A stretch of DNA of 64,000 nt from Darksidea phi. Lineage: Eukaryota > Ascomycota > Dothideomycetes > Pleosporales > Lentitheciaceae. Each line of letters starts with the position of its first letter. The first letter of the stretch is position 1. The stretch lies in contig JASJFT010000115.1 in the NCBI GenBank assembly GCA_030770425.1, positions 1 to 64,000 on the forward strand. The letters run 5' to 3'. The translations under genes were made by a program, and so were the position numbers. Shown here piece after piece: positions 39,870-50,482 of this stretch. The notes below the pieces were generated by a model. The model had not been told where the DNA came from. It did no database searches and saw nothing but the letters and a program-made list of their open reading frames with translations.

Positions 39870-40951
39870 AGCGAATGATTGAAGCGCACGGGATCGGATT
39901 CAGAATGTGATGTGATGATGAATCTTTGAATACTAGATGTGATAGCTCGTAGTAGGGTCTTCGATAATCCAAAGAGATATAGCAGCTAAGTTGATGCTTC
40001 AGGTCGTTTGGGATAGTTGTAGTAAGTATTTTACACTCGACGAACGACTACTTATATACAACTTGCTCATGGTTGCTGAAGTCACCGTCTAGCGCTTTAC
40101 GTAGCGACAGAATAGAAGCAATCTCCTAAAATAGTCCACATAAGCTTAGGAGGCAGTACGGCTTCCAGTTTCTTACAAGACAGTTCTGTTTCAAGGCCTC
40201 AGGATGTATTACCGTCTCCAACATCTTGGGAGATAATCCCTTCTCGAAAATCTTGGAGGTAAGGCGGTGCTGTTTCGAGTTTTTTTTTTTTTTTTTTTTT
40301 CCTGAGGAAAAGCTGCATTGCACAACTATGCTGTAGGGGAGTTTTCCTACTCAATGATAAACTGCTTACATCTGAAGACCAGCACTGAAATTTCAACTGC
40401 ACATGAAAAGAGTGGAACGCTTGACGCCGGCCCAAGAAGTCTTAGAAGGCAGTGTCGTTTCAAGAACCTTAAGATGCCGTTCTTAGCCTCGAAGCTCGGA
40501 CCCTTGCCACTTAGGCATACACTAGAAATAGACACAGCGTAGTCAGTGTAGTCGAATTAGCGCTAACCGGATTTCGCAGGATCCCAGAGGATCGACTTCA
40601 GAGTTGATTTGAATGCTGACATGTGTGGCTTCGGAAACATACGTTGGATACTGACATAAATGATACTATTTCTAATGGGCTTGGCAATTCAAATTTTACG
40701 CCGGAGAACCACACTTAGGTCGGGCGAGATGCGACCGAGACCTACGGGTAGGAATGTAGCTGCGTGTTCAGTTGCCTCGCCGTAATTTTATCGCCAATAG
40801 TGGTACAGCATATCCGAGCGCTCGAGCGTCAGGCGTTATCTTATTCGTAGATTGCGATAGAGTTACTATTGTTTCGAAACAAAAACAATAATACCAAACT
40901 TTTGGTTTGTGAGAAAATGTTAATTGAACCGGATATTAGCCCTAAGCTGCA
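39870..40951. other. Intergenic region with a T21 tract and a degenerate direct repeat
   Basis: The right part of the promoter of the preceding gene is here (TATA-like box at 40051-40058, minus strand). A run of 21 T lies at 40280-40300. Two related segments at about 40180-40207 and 40451-40477 share most bases around GTTTCAAG and AAGATG, suggesting an old duplication. Short open frames here overlap low-complexity sequence and look non-coding. Confidence 0.45.
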
Positions 40952-42010
40952 CTATGTATCAGGCAACGTCACCCGCCTAAGAATTCGCATGTCGAGGTTG
41001 CTCAATGCATCATAATATGGCCATTTCGATCCCCACGGTTCTCTATCATAAGCCAGTTGTGGTAGAGTTGGGAACGGGCAACCACTGTCCTCTGTATAGG
41101 AGATGTACCATGTGTCATCCGCCATGCCCTTGAAGACTGGCCAATCATGCTTTGTACCTTGCCCAGTGCCATCGCAGTTGCACGGCTTTACTGGCTCCAC
41201 AACCTCTTCGGCGGACCGTTCTTCTGGGATGAACATAGTACTGGCCTGTGCAATGTAGAACGACTTAAGGCGTGGGAATAGGCTCAAAAAGCGTGGTAGC
41301 GGGTCTACTGAACAAATGCCGCAGCCTGGCTCGCCACAATGACATTGGCTCCAGCTCTTTGTGAGCAGTACTTGCTCCATAAAGGTTATGTCAAGGGCTA
41401 GGTGCTGAATAGTTCGGAAAGACTCGAGTGTACCGCCAACCGATGACCACTCGAGAACGTATCTCAGTTCCGGAGGAGAGGAGGAGAGCAGGGTGATGAT
41501 GTCTCGCTTTGCATTGAACCGAAAGTAGCAAGTCGATATGTGAGGCCGTTGGGCCAGGGTTTTGGGCCAGGGTTGTGGATTGGCTTTCATCTGGAATCTA
41601 TCCGGTAGGACGAAGGCAACAGCGTCTCTGGCTTCGCGGCATGTTGAGCCTATGATACGACTTGCAGCGGTGGCAGTAATCAAGTCGCGTCCATCTTCCG
41701 CGCGCCTGAGCCCCCTGGCGGGCGCAAAATCAACATCTACCGGCCTGCGCTTGTCTGCAAGAGTGACATCAAACTCTAGCGAGTATGCACGCGGAGTCTC
41801 TTGGGAGAGAAATTCGATCCAAATCTGCCGTCGAAGCTCATACGGAAGCCTAGCAAATGGATGAAAGTTCTGAGGAAATTTGTTTCGTGCAACAGTTGGC
41901 GCTCCGTAATGCGCAGCTCCCACAGCACCGGCGACTGGGGAGCTTGATCTGCGCTCGTCCTTGGCGGTTGATGGGCGACGTGACGATAGAGAGGAGAGAC
42001 CACAACCCAT
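40952..42010 (-). CDS. 2EXR domain-containing protein
   Basis: Single-exon, 352-aa product. Residues around 50-65 (FHPFARLPYELRRQIW) are the hallmark start of the 2EXR domain, an F-box-like fold expanded in Pezizomycotina, usually followed by an RxI.. and strand-rich core as here. The N-terminus MGCGLSS fits an N-myristoylation site with an adjacent Cys that could be palmitoylated, so membrane attachment is possible. Two Cys-rich patches (CHCGEPGCGIC and CNCDG) are present in the second half. The function of the family is not established. The gene is divergent from the secreted-protein gene that starts at 42989. Confidence 0.82.
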   Translation of the reverse strand: MGCGLSSLSSRRPSTAKDERRSSSPVAGAVGAAHYGAPTVARNKFPQNFHPFARLPYELRRQIWIEFLSQETPRAYSLEFDVTLADKRRPVDVDFAPARGLRRAEDGRDLITATAASRIIGSTCREARDAVAFVLPDRFQMKANPQPWPKTLAQRPHISTCYFRFNAKRDIITLLSSSPPELRYVLEWSSVGGTLESFRTIQHLALDITFMEQVLLTKSWSQCHCGEPGCGICSVDPLPRFLSLFPRLKSFYIAQASTMFIPEERSAEEVVEPVKPCNCDGTGQGTKHDWPVFKGMADDTWYISYTEDSGCPFPTLPQLAYDREPWGSKWPYYDALSNLDMRILRRVTLPDT

Positions 42011-42988
42011 GGTGGACGTGTTTGTGTATCTGGCTGGTGAAGTTCGCCGCTCGTACTATGGAAAGGGCGAAGAGGTTGCAATCAAGATACTGTGTGCGAG
42101 AAGGAAGCAGGATACAGTCATCTCATCCTGAAGGCTGAGGCCCCATTAATGCTCTACCGGTATGGTTTGGTTCCGGTACTTCACAGATATAGGAGCGGCT
42201 CGACAAAGTGCCGGTTTTAGAATTGATCTGGCGAACGGTGAGCGGTGAGCGCTAAGCGGCGAGCGCTAAGCGGTGAGCGGTGAGTGGTTAACGGAACAAA
42301 TGTGGCTGCGCATTTATCCAAACTTACCGGTAGCTGCCCCGCGTGCGGACGCGCCACGCGATCGACATTAGTTTCTTGGCAGACATAAGCGAGACGATGT
42401 TTCAAGGCCGGGCCCGGTTGTGACTGCATGTTTTCAATGTTGTGATCCACTCGCCCTATGACCCATAAATGTCTCAAAGGGATCGATCATAAGACGACAC
42501 ACTGACCACTGTTATTCTAATTGCGTGTGGAATCTGGACGTTCATGAGCTGCGCCTACAAAGTTTCAATGGTAAAACACGCCAGGGAGTGCCGCACTCCA
42601 GTAAATAGTACAACGGTGTCAGTTTCTTGCAAAGTTGACTATACTTGGACCACTATTTTGATTGTAATGGAATCCTCCATGTTCCGCGTTCACCGGCGAC
42701 GAGCGGCTAAGCAATCACGACACTCTATTCTAAGAATACCATAATTTTTAGATCCTATAACTACACTCGAGAACTCGGGAAAAGATGAAGTCTATAAAAG
42801 CTCAATCAAGTCAGTCTTGCTACTCGCATCAAACTTTAAGGTTCTTTTTCATCATCTCTCGAGTAACATTACTAGTAAACTACCCACCCGAGCTTGTCGG
42901 AGCAGATAATCTGTCACTTGAGCTTCTCGGAGCATCATATAGACTCCACCCATCCACCTTCCTAGGCTCAGCTTAACGAATCGTCAAC
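42011..42988. promoter_or_regulatory. Divergent intergenic region with a GAGCGGT-type tandem repeat and a TATA box
   Basis: This 978-bp gap separates two divergent genes. At about 42234-42290 a degenerate 7-8-bp unit (GAGCGGT / GAGCGCTAAGCG) repeats six or more times. A TATAAAAG box at 42793-42800 lies about 190 bp before the start at 42989 and probably serves it. A second small direct repeat, GAGCTTSTCGGAGCA, occurs at about 42889 and 42920. Short frames in the gap look non-coding. Confidence 0.5.
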
Positions 42989-44000
42989 ATGCAGCTGCAG
43001 TTACTCCTCGTGGCTGTTGCACTGCTCGGCCACTTCACCCTGTTTGCAGGTGCACGAGTAGTAGAAATAGCACGGCAAGGTCAGTCCAAAACTCAAAATC
43101 TTTTTGTCAACCTTGCATATACTAATTGGACCTTTAGACAATGCTATCGATTTTGGTGCCGCCGATGTATACGCTCATCCTTCCGTTGAGCCTCGCATGT
43201 TCAAGAAACTCAAAACCAAGTTTAAGGAGGAGCTGGAGGTGATTAAAAAGAAAAAGAAGGACAAACAGAAGGCCAAAGAAGGGGAAGGGGACGGAACTAC
43301 AGAAGGCGAAGCTAGTGGCACAACCAATACACTCCCGCCCCCTCCAAAGTACATCGGTGATCCTCCTCCCGGAATGACAGACGGTCCTGAGCTCGAAGCC
43401 TGGAACAACTTCATAGAGAAGGACTTCTCCGCTGCCAGAAACCCTCCAGAGGATGGTGGTTATATGATGTACACGGGTGAGGGCCTTCGTGACGCCAATT
43501 TTCGGCAGCCCTTCAAGGATATGATGGAAGGATCGGGCAACGGCAAGCTCCACGACTGGTCTGATACATACAGAGGGGACCCCCCGACGGAAGCATTTAT
43601 GATGTGGGCCGATTATCAGAAAAACAACCAGAAAACGCAACATATCGCGGCTTACGCTATGTCGTGGGGTCAGGCTAGGCGCGCAGCCAACGCGAAACCC
43701 GATCTGGCTGTTTTATATTCGAACAAAGACGAACCTCTGATGAAGGAAAACACATACTGGGGTGCGATTGAGGCCGGAATCATCACCGGCCCAGACTCCA
43801 AGGTTGAAAGGATTTGGCGCTATAATGCTGATGAAATTGGCCGTGACCCTCCGCCAGACGCTGTGCTGGTGTGGGATCGCTCGGTCCACGAGCCATTTGG
43901 GAAGACTGACAACGATTGGAAGAAGAACCCAAGAGATCCAGATGTTCCTGAGAATGCTATGAAGGAAGCGAGACCGCTGGGCATCACCCCGGCAGGTTAA
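42989..44000 (+). CDS. Secreted hypothetical protein with DPP-x-A-x-W repeats (two exons)
   Basis: Exons 42989-43079 and 43138-44000 flank a 58-bp intron with a GTCAGT donor, ACTAAT branch site and TTTAG acceptor. The product is 317 aa. Residues 1-21 form a clear signal peptide (hydrophobic core LLLVAVALLGHF, cleavage probably after AGA). A Lys-rich helix follows (about 48-75), then a Pro-rich hinge. The rest holds three loosely repeated units built on GDPPPG..ELEAW, GDPPTEAFMMW and RDPPPDAVLVW, each followed by an aromatic or acidic tail. I do not recognise the family. Secretion, absence of paired Cys and a location between repeat blocks would fit an effector-like protein, but that is only inference. 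Confidence 0.8.
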
Positions 44001-45783
44001 CCAGCAGATGCCCCGGCACCCGCCCCGGAAAGTGCCTAGAAAGATGCGAGAAACTAGCTGATCATCGCCATTGTAAACTCAGAGAGGATCATGCTTTTGG
44101 ATGTCTGATTGATATATATAAGCTGGCTGCATTTGGTATTGGTGTTCCTGTCTTGTTTCTCATAGATTGTCTGTTTTTATCAAATTCAATTTAGTATTCT
44201 CGTTCCTATTACTACTTCCCTTTTCGTACACCCCTTTATAGGCTTAGGCTTGTTTTATATTCTTAATCGCGTTCCTATTTATTATTGGCTTGTTTCTAGA
44301 AGGTATAGGTACCTATATAGTTGCTAACTAGATACGCCTCCTATCTTATAACGTAGCTTACTACCTAGTATAAGGTCTTATCTAACGTACGATTTTTAGA
44401 TATTTATACCTATAACTTTTAAAGCTATACGACCGTATATATATTATATTATCGCCGGTTTTTTTTTTTTAGTAGAGTACTTAGAAAGGCTTATGGAATT
44501 AATTAGTATTAATAAATTATATATAATAGCACTCTAGAAGCTAAATTTTATAGTTACGTAGTAACTAGATAGCTTAACCATTATATCTAATCCTATATTC
44601 TACTAGCTATTAGATCTATTAGATCTTCTCTTAGGTAGAGCTAGACGTACCTATAGATCTTTTATAAATTTAATTACTATATCTACTACCTTGTTAATAA
44701 CACTCCTTAGCGGGACTAACCGCGTAATCTCTATGCTAAGTGCGAACTAACTTTTGGATAGCATCTCAACCATGGAACGTGCTATGGTCGCTTCTAGATA
44801 TCTGTTAGATAAAATGAGGAACTCGGGATCGATCCAAAGGTCGCGATTATGGCTACCAGAGAAGCTGTAGAAGGTGGTGCGCATTAGGTGTGGGGCTTGC
44901 AGATTCGCTGGTTGCGGCCTTATTGGCCTTTTCTATTGGCCTCGTCTACTAAGGCATCATCTAATCATGGGATGGTTATTACCGATTAACACGGAGGAAA
45001 CATGGGTCTTTGGCATCGCGAGGCCTTAACTTGTTGCCTAAATTAAGTCTCGCTGTTTATTTCTCCAGGTCCAGGGCGTCGCAAATCTTCTTGTGGAATA
45101 GGCTGATGAGGACTGTTGAAGGCCGCCGGCGACGATGTCGGTATCTGGCAGGATAATCGATGGAGTGCTGCGGGAGACACTGCCAGTCCATGATGGATGA
45201 AACGGATTCGACCGGGAATTGCCCTGTCTCGGTTCGCTGGGGATGCTCTCTCCCTGCATCCTTTATATATCGCCAGTTCGCTAAATGTAGAAGACGTCAT
45301 GGTCATACAGTTCATGTCGCTAGGCCGGGGGGAGCAGAGTAGTATGATGGTATGCAAACGGGAATCGTGCAACCAGACTTGGCAGCAATCAAATCAATCA
45401 AGTTTCAGTGTCTAACCAGCAAGGGTAGTGTTTACAACAGGGCACACGATTATATGTATTGCAACGGATAGTAAAGCTGCTACTCGAAAAGAGTTTTAGT
45501 ACTGTTTTTCTTGTGTTTTGCGGAACGCCGAGCACCCGAGTCTATGAGAGTCTCATATTCGACCGGCAGACCGCCCACTCGTTAGAATCAACTCGATTCC
45601 CAAATTTTTCGCTACACCAAAAACCGTTACAGTAGCAGAGCCGTTGATGGAAGTTGAAGAAATCGGATGATTGATTCAACTATCAAGGAGGCGAGAAAAT
45701 ATACTCAAGCTGACAAAGCAGCCAAAATGAGTCCAAACCTAGACGGAATCGAAAGTCACGTGACCCGACCTCTGACAGCCGTC
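44001..45783. other. Intergenic region with a RIP-mutated repeat remnant
   Basis: 44001-44180 is the 3' flank of the preceding gene. About 44,230-44,710 is AT-rich and CpA-poor, like the large block, and is probably a degraded transposon fragment; a TTTTTTTTTT run lies near 44460. From 44,720 to 45,783 the DNA is ordinary. Overlapping short frames on both strands at 45,040-45,415 lack codon or domain evidence, so I do not call a gene. Confidence 0.45.
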
Positions 45784-46345
45784 CGTCACGCTTATCTCAT
45801 GAATCAGACGCTCCTGCTGAAATAAGCCTCCTAGTGGGGGGGCGCGTTATTAGCCAATCAAAAAAATTCAATATTTCGGCTAATATTACTGGTGCGTCGG
45901 CTATTTCAGCGTGAGCGTCTGAGAAAAAATGGTTCTAGCTTGTGTGAGATTGATTTTCGTTAGAGTAGGCACTAATAGCTATACTACACCACCTATATCA
46001 CTACCACAACGACGTTATATAGATATTATTTTACGTTTAATCGATTCTTTATCTTTATAGCTATTTTTACAATCCGATATAGTATTTCCTTCTAGCCGCG
46101 CAGCGCCTGCGCAGCCTGCTGCTGCTCAGCAGCTGGCTGATATCGAGCGCAGCAGCTGGCTCAGTATCCAGCACCAACGCACACACTGACGCGACGACGG
46201 TACGCTCCCCCCCCTGATAGAAACAACGATTTGGTGGCCTAAGGGGAATAAGAAGGCTTTATATAGTCACAGCGTATATACGCTGGAGCGAGAAGCCCGT
46301 TGGTGGGTGGGTGGTTGGGGGGGAGGGGTTGGGCTGTTGATCGTA

Positions 46346-47674
46346 CAGTCACATGACAAAAGTTTGTGGACGGAACGCCCCACCAAAACGCGACGCGTCT
46401 CAATACCTATACTTCAGCCATCCACAACATGCCCCCACAACGCTCGTTCGGTACAGAAATTAGTGGAAATCGTCGCCCTAATGGAGAGCTATCTACCGAC
46501 GCGCGTATTAGTATTATTTCGAAATCTGAGGCTAGCGCAACTACGAGAGAGCTCGCGGCTGAGTTCCGCGTCGCGCGCTAAACTATACACAACACCCTTC
46601 GCAGATACAGCGAAACAGCTAGCAACGCCTTACGCCCTCGCTCTAGTAGGCCTTCTATACTTACGAGGAGGGAGAAGCGAACGCTATTACGCTATACCCG
46701 AAAAACCCCAAAGATTTAGTATAAATAGCTTATCGAGGAAGCCTACCTAGGGAAGGACTACTCCCGCCGTACAGCCTATAGAGCCTTAAAAGAGGAGGGC
46801 CTTACTAAGTTTAGAGTAAAGAGAAGGCCTAAAATCGATAGGGCTACCGCTTAGAAACGCCTAGAGTTCTACCGCGTGTATAGGAATATCGATTAGCGTA
46901 ATTCTAGAATTCGGTTCTCTAATAAGTGCTCAGTTTAGAAGGACGTAGGGCTAAATACTAAGTAGGTTTTTCGATACCTAGGGGAGAAATAGAATTACTC
47001 TATAATTATAGAGTAGTCTACTAGCCGAGCGCCCTAGTAGATGGTATAGGCTTCTATATAGATAGATTCTAGACGGCGTACTTAGAGATCTCTACTTATT
47101 ATTATAGAGAGGGACCCCAACGCCCCGCGCGGAGGTTATTCAGTAAATAGCTATTACAGCGCCCTCGAGGAAGGCCTTCTACCTAGTTATTAGGTAGGAG
47201 ATCGATTTATACAGGATAACACGCGTATCTATACTACGCGTAGTACGGTAGAGTTCCTAGAGAATTACGGGATTCGGACTATCGATTTCCTACCCTATTT
47301 ACTAGACCTCAACCCTATTGAACACCTATGGTGGGTACTCAAAAAGCTACTCTATGAGCACTACCCTGATCTATCGACTCGCGGGCGAGGGCAGGATGAG
47401 TGGAATCAGTTCTGTGAGGCGTTGAAGGACTGTTGGCGTAGGATCCCTACTTCGCTGATTCGCAAGCTCATTATGAGCATAGAGCGAAGAATTCAGGCCT
47501 GCCAGCGCGCGCGTGGGTATCAGACGAAATATTGAGCTTCAGTTACCCTGGAAAACACGAAAAAGCCATGTATTTACTATATAGATCACTATTGTGGGGG
47601 GTCGTTGATGGGGGCAGATCAGCTGCCGAATTCGGTATAGAGCCTCGCGTCCACAAACTTTTGTCCTAGTACTG
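46346..47674 (+). mobile_element. Tc1/mariner (DD34E) transposon inserted in the hAT-like element
   Basis: The terminal inverted repeats begin CAGT and share the core GACAAAAGTTTGTGGACG (46346-46372 and 47648-47674). A TA duplication flanks them (46344-46345 and 47675-47676). The length of 1,329 bp is normal for Tc1-like elements. The interior holds one transposase frame with RIP-type stops. Confidence 0.88.
46429..47535 (+). pseudogene. RIP-inactivated Tc1-type transposase
   Basis: A single frame of 369 codons runs from ATG to TGA with no frameshift, but it has numerous in-frame TAA/TAG codons beginning about residue 51. The N-terminal part is a helix-turn-helix region (RISIISKSEASATTRELA). 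Of the catalytic DD34E triad, the first Asp is now Asn (codon 46921-46923, in FSNKCSV). The second Asp (47215-47217, FIQDN) and the Glu (47320-47322, NPIEHLWW) remain, with exactly 34 residues between them. The lost Asp fits a TpG-to-TpA change. It can have no activity. Confidence 0.85.
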
Positions 47675-48046
47675 TAACGCAAACTCGACGGAAAACGTAG
47701 CGGCTTGTACGCTGTACTTCGCACCTATAGCGATAGGTTAGAGCGCTTAAATATATATTGTTAGATAGAGAAATACCTACGCTACCTATATAATCCGGCA
47801 CCGTAATAATAGCTAGTCGTAGTATTGTATAATAGATGAATAGGTGCTGAAGCTAACCCCGCCCGTAACGCAAACTCATACAAACTAGAACTATTTTTTC
47901 TCAGACGCTCCGTAAACGATCTCATGATGGATTGTATCAGCCCTTTCTAATTAGTTTAGGAGTGCCCAGAAGTTATAACGGCCTCTCATTGGACCAGAGC
48001 GAGAAAATCGTTTGCGGCGCGGCTGATTCATGAGATAACGTCACGC

Positions 48047-48725
48047 CGGATTCGGGCAACAGTGGCCCCTTCTTAAAGTCACCATGCCGGCCAATCTCAA
48101 ATATCGCCTCCTCGTTTGGCGAAAAAAAGTCTCAACCATGTTGGCCGGAGGCTACGTAATCGAAATCGGTAGTATGGGAGCGTGTCAACGATTGTGGGTG
48201 GGTTATCGCGCTTATTGGATGCGGTTGTCTCTTATCTTGGACTGCGAAACGCCGCAGGGAAGGAAAGAGTTATTCTATTGGTCCTCTTGAAGGTGCCATA
48301 GCCTGGGAAAAAAAAAGCATAAGCAGGTTACGTATTGTGGTTGCAACGGTAAGTAGTCAATGTGGGGCTGCCAAAACTCCGCGCGACATCTTTGCGCGGC
48401 TCTACGACAACAATAGAATTTTGTATGTAAAATTTTTTATATGCGATTATAAAGTTAAGAATCTCTAAAAACAAACAATGTATATTTATTTCTGTAGCGT
48501 TGTGTAATCGTAGAGTTTCTCAAGGGAGCGTGCCAAGCCTGGACCCACTTTGACAACTGACGTAGAAGCAAAGGCTGAGTGAAGCGAGCTAGCCGCAGGG
48601 GAAGCGTGGGTGAAGCTACATACCTTATTTTTCCTATAGAGGGGGGCCCAGCCATCTCTCTTTCGCTGACCCTATCCTTATCCACAATATCAAATTCGGC
48701 CTCTCCTAGCTTCCAGTACGTCCTA
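48047..48725. other. Intergenic region upstream of the CmcJ-like gene
   Basis: This 679-bp gap carries the promoter of the plus-strand gene starting at 48726. The frame of that gene stays open upstream to 48579, but the extra residues are low-complexity and the ATG at 48726 fits the family better. A short frame at 48084-48290 has no recognisable feature and I do not call it. Confidence 0.4.
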
Positions 48726-50237
48726 ATGTCGAGCGAAGACGGACTTGACTTTCCGTGGTTTTACGATACCGAGCAGCGCCAACATGCGTCTACCAAAGAT
48801 TTCTCAGCTGCCGAGATCGCTCGACGACCATGGAAAGCATTTTGGCCACCGAGATCCGAAGACAAAGTCAACATTTGGCTTCGCTCTGAATTTCCGGAAG
48901 TTCTTTCATGGCGCTTCGATCCCGACCGGCCCTTTGATCAACCTTGGCGGAATTGGCTTAGAAGTCCGTTGATGAAGGATGAAGGAGGGAGCAGTCGAAA
49001 AAAGTTGAGTTGGAAAAATGGAAACCAAGGTACTTTTTTTAGTTCAAGGCGGTGTGAGAGTCTAGGGATAAAATAAATCACTAATTCACAGCGTTGTTAG
49101 CTGATCCCAGTAAATCTGATCCATCGTCAACTTCGGCCGCGAATTCTGAGGATCAGATCGCTGGGCTACCCAAGGTTCGAGTGATCATTACGTATCTTGC
49201 ACCTTTGGAGCTCTACAATACGGAGAAGCCCTATATCAGCAAATTACCTTGTGGAACTGGAATACGACGGACGAATATCGTTGAGAGCGATCATCCAGTC
49301 GAAATACATGATATTTGTGACAAGGAAGGTCTCGTCACCCTCGATCAGGCAGGCTTTCAATTCGTGATGTTTCCAACCAAGATATCAGACTGGACAGACG
49401 AAAGTGTGCAGTCAGAATATTTCCCGGCTTTGTCGGAATGGCTGAAGGAGTACTTCAGTTGCGAGAAGGTTTTCATTTACACCTATAGCGTATGTTAGGT
49501 TCCACACTTTTTAAACGCACCACGAACTAAGATTGGCAAGCTTCGAACCAACGACACGAAAGTATCGGGAATGGGACCGTGGAAGCGTCCCATATTCCGA
49601 GTGCACTGTGGTAAGCAACGGAAGGCTTTCCAAAGTACCCGATCGAGTTCTGAGATTTTTTACCTGGAGCCCTCGAGAGTTTACATAGCCGCACGATTTC
49701 TAATATTGACATTAATCCTTAGATAGCACAGCCGAATCCTGCGCAAAACGCTTAGAATTCCTGTTCCCAACCGAAGCACAGGCAATCTTGGGTGGTCGTT
49801 ATCGGTATATCAAGTAAGTAAACCTATATGGAGCATATCTACATGTACTCATATTAATAGCATATGGCGTTGTGTATCTGGTCAAGACACCGACTCTCCT
49901 CTTGCCTTTTGCGATTACCGAACAATAGCACCGACAGACCTACGGAAAGTTGATCTCGTGTACCCGCACTTCATCGATGAGGGCTACGAAGTTACATACA
50001 ACTCTGCACACCGGTGGTTCTATAAGAAAGGGATGTCAAAAGACGATGTGGTTCTCTTCAAACTAGATGACATTTGGGGGAATGTGGCAAAGTGTAAGTG
50101 CTTTGGTGTAATGTGTCAACTTTCTGGAGACTGACGACTACGTGTCAGTTTCTCCGCACGTGGCATTTCTTGACCCATCCGCCTCTGGAAACGGTAAAAG
50201 GACGAGCATCGAAGTTAGAGCAATCATCATCGGTTAA
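48726..50237 (+). CDS. CmcJ/AsaB-like (GA4 desaturase family) oxygenase/methyltransferase-like protein, six exons
   Basis: Exons: 48726-49029, 49092-49489, 49541-49610, 49723-49813, 49861-50093 and 50149-50237. They total 1,185 bp (394 aa) with phases that agree at all five junctions; introns are 47-112 bp. Family landmarks in order: YLAPLELYNTEKPY, a VEIHDI segment, the FIYTYS strand before exon 3, the RVHCD-type His/Asp segment across exons 3-4, GGRYRYINIWR, DSPLAFCD, the NSAHRWFY motif, and a C-terminal TSIEVRAI. Members are often tailoring enzymes in fungal clusters and are annotated either as 2-oxoglutarate/iron oxygenases or methyltransferases. This one has an unusual N-terminal extension of about 100 residues. 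It lies 4.7 kb from the biosynthetic locus, with an NLR gene between, so membership in that cluster is uncertain. Confidence 0.85.
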
Positions 50238-50482
50238 GGGCATGTTGAGATTACGAGAAAACTGGACCATTGATTCGATGATATATTGACGATGCTGATC
50301 TAGCGTCTCAACCGTCCTGCGCTGTATTTATACACACAGGACCCTTTATTTTCGAGCAAGTTACAAACACCTGCAACTGGGTCCGAGACGTTGATATCCT
50401 TCAAACTGTGATTCCATGGGTGCGAGGTAAGACTATCGGAGATCCCGTCTGACTCTTGTCCAACTTCAAGAGGCAAAGTCCC
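50238..50482. other. Convergent intergenic region
   Basis: This 245-bp gap separates the stop codons of two convergent genes and must hold both terminators. On the plus strand a short open stretch at about 50,310-50,430 ends in a GTAAGA that could be a splice donor. I cannot connect it to either gene, so it may be a decayed exon or chance. Confidence 0.35.

Larger units (their letters stand above)
45792..48038. mobile_element. Non-autonomous hAT-like DNA transposon, split by a Tc1 element
   Basis: The ends are a perfect 16-bp inverted repeat, TTATCTCATGAATCAG (45792-45807) against its reverse complement (48023-48038). They are flanked by an identical 8-bp duplication CGTCACGC (45784-45791 and 48039-48046). 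A second inverted pair lies inside (45915-45950 and 47874-47908) and differs only by C-to-T/G-to-A changes plus one indel. An 8-bp duplication with short inverted ends is typical of the hAT superfamily. Without the Tc1 insertion it would be about 0.9 kb and too short for a hAT transposase, so it was moved by a partner. Confidence 0.78.

Noticed and set aside
40280..40300. T21 tract as the poly(A) tail of a LINE or processed copy
   Set aside because: No reverse-transcriptase or gene-like sequence lies next to it and no target duplication was found.
45038..45415. Overlapping 60-109-aa frames on both strands
   Set aside because: Mutually overlapping, low similarity to anything I know, and no start or splice context that decides between them.
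48084..48290. 68-aa plus-strand open frame after the hAT-like element
   Set aside because: No motif, no splice partner and no support from the neighbouring gene structure.
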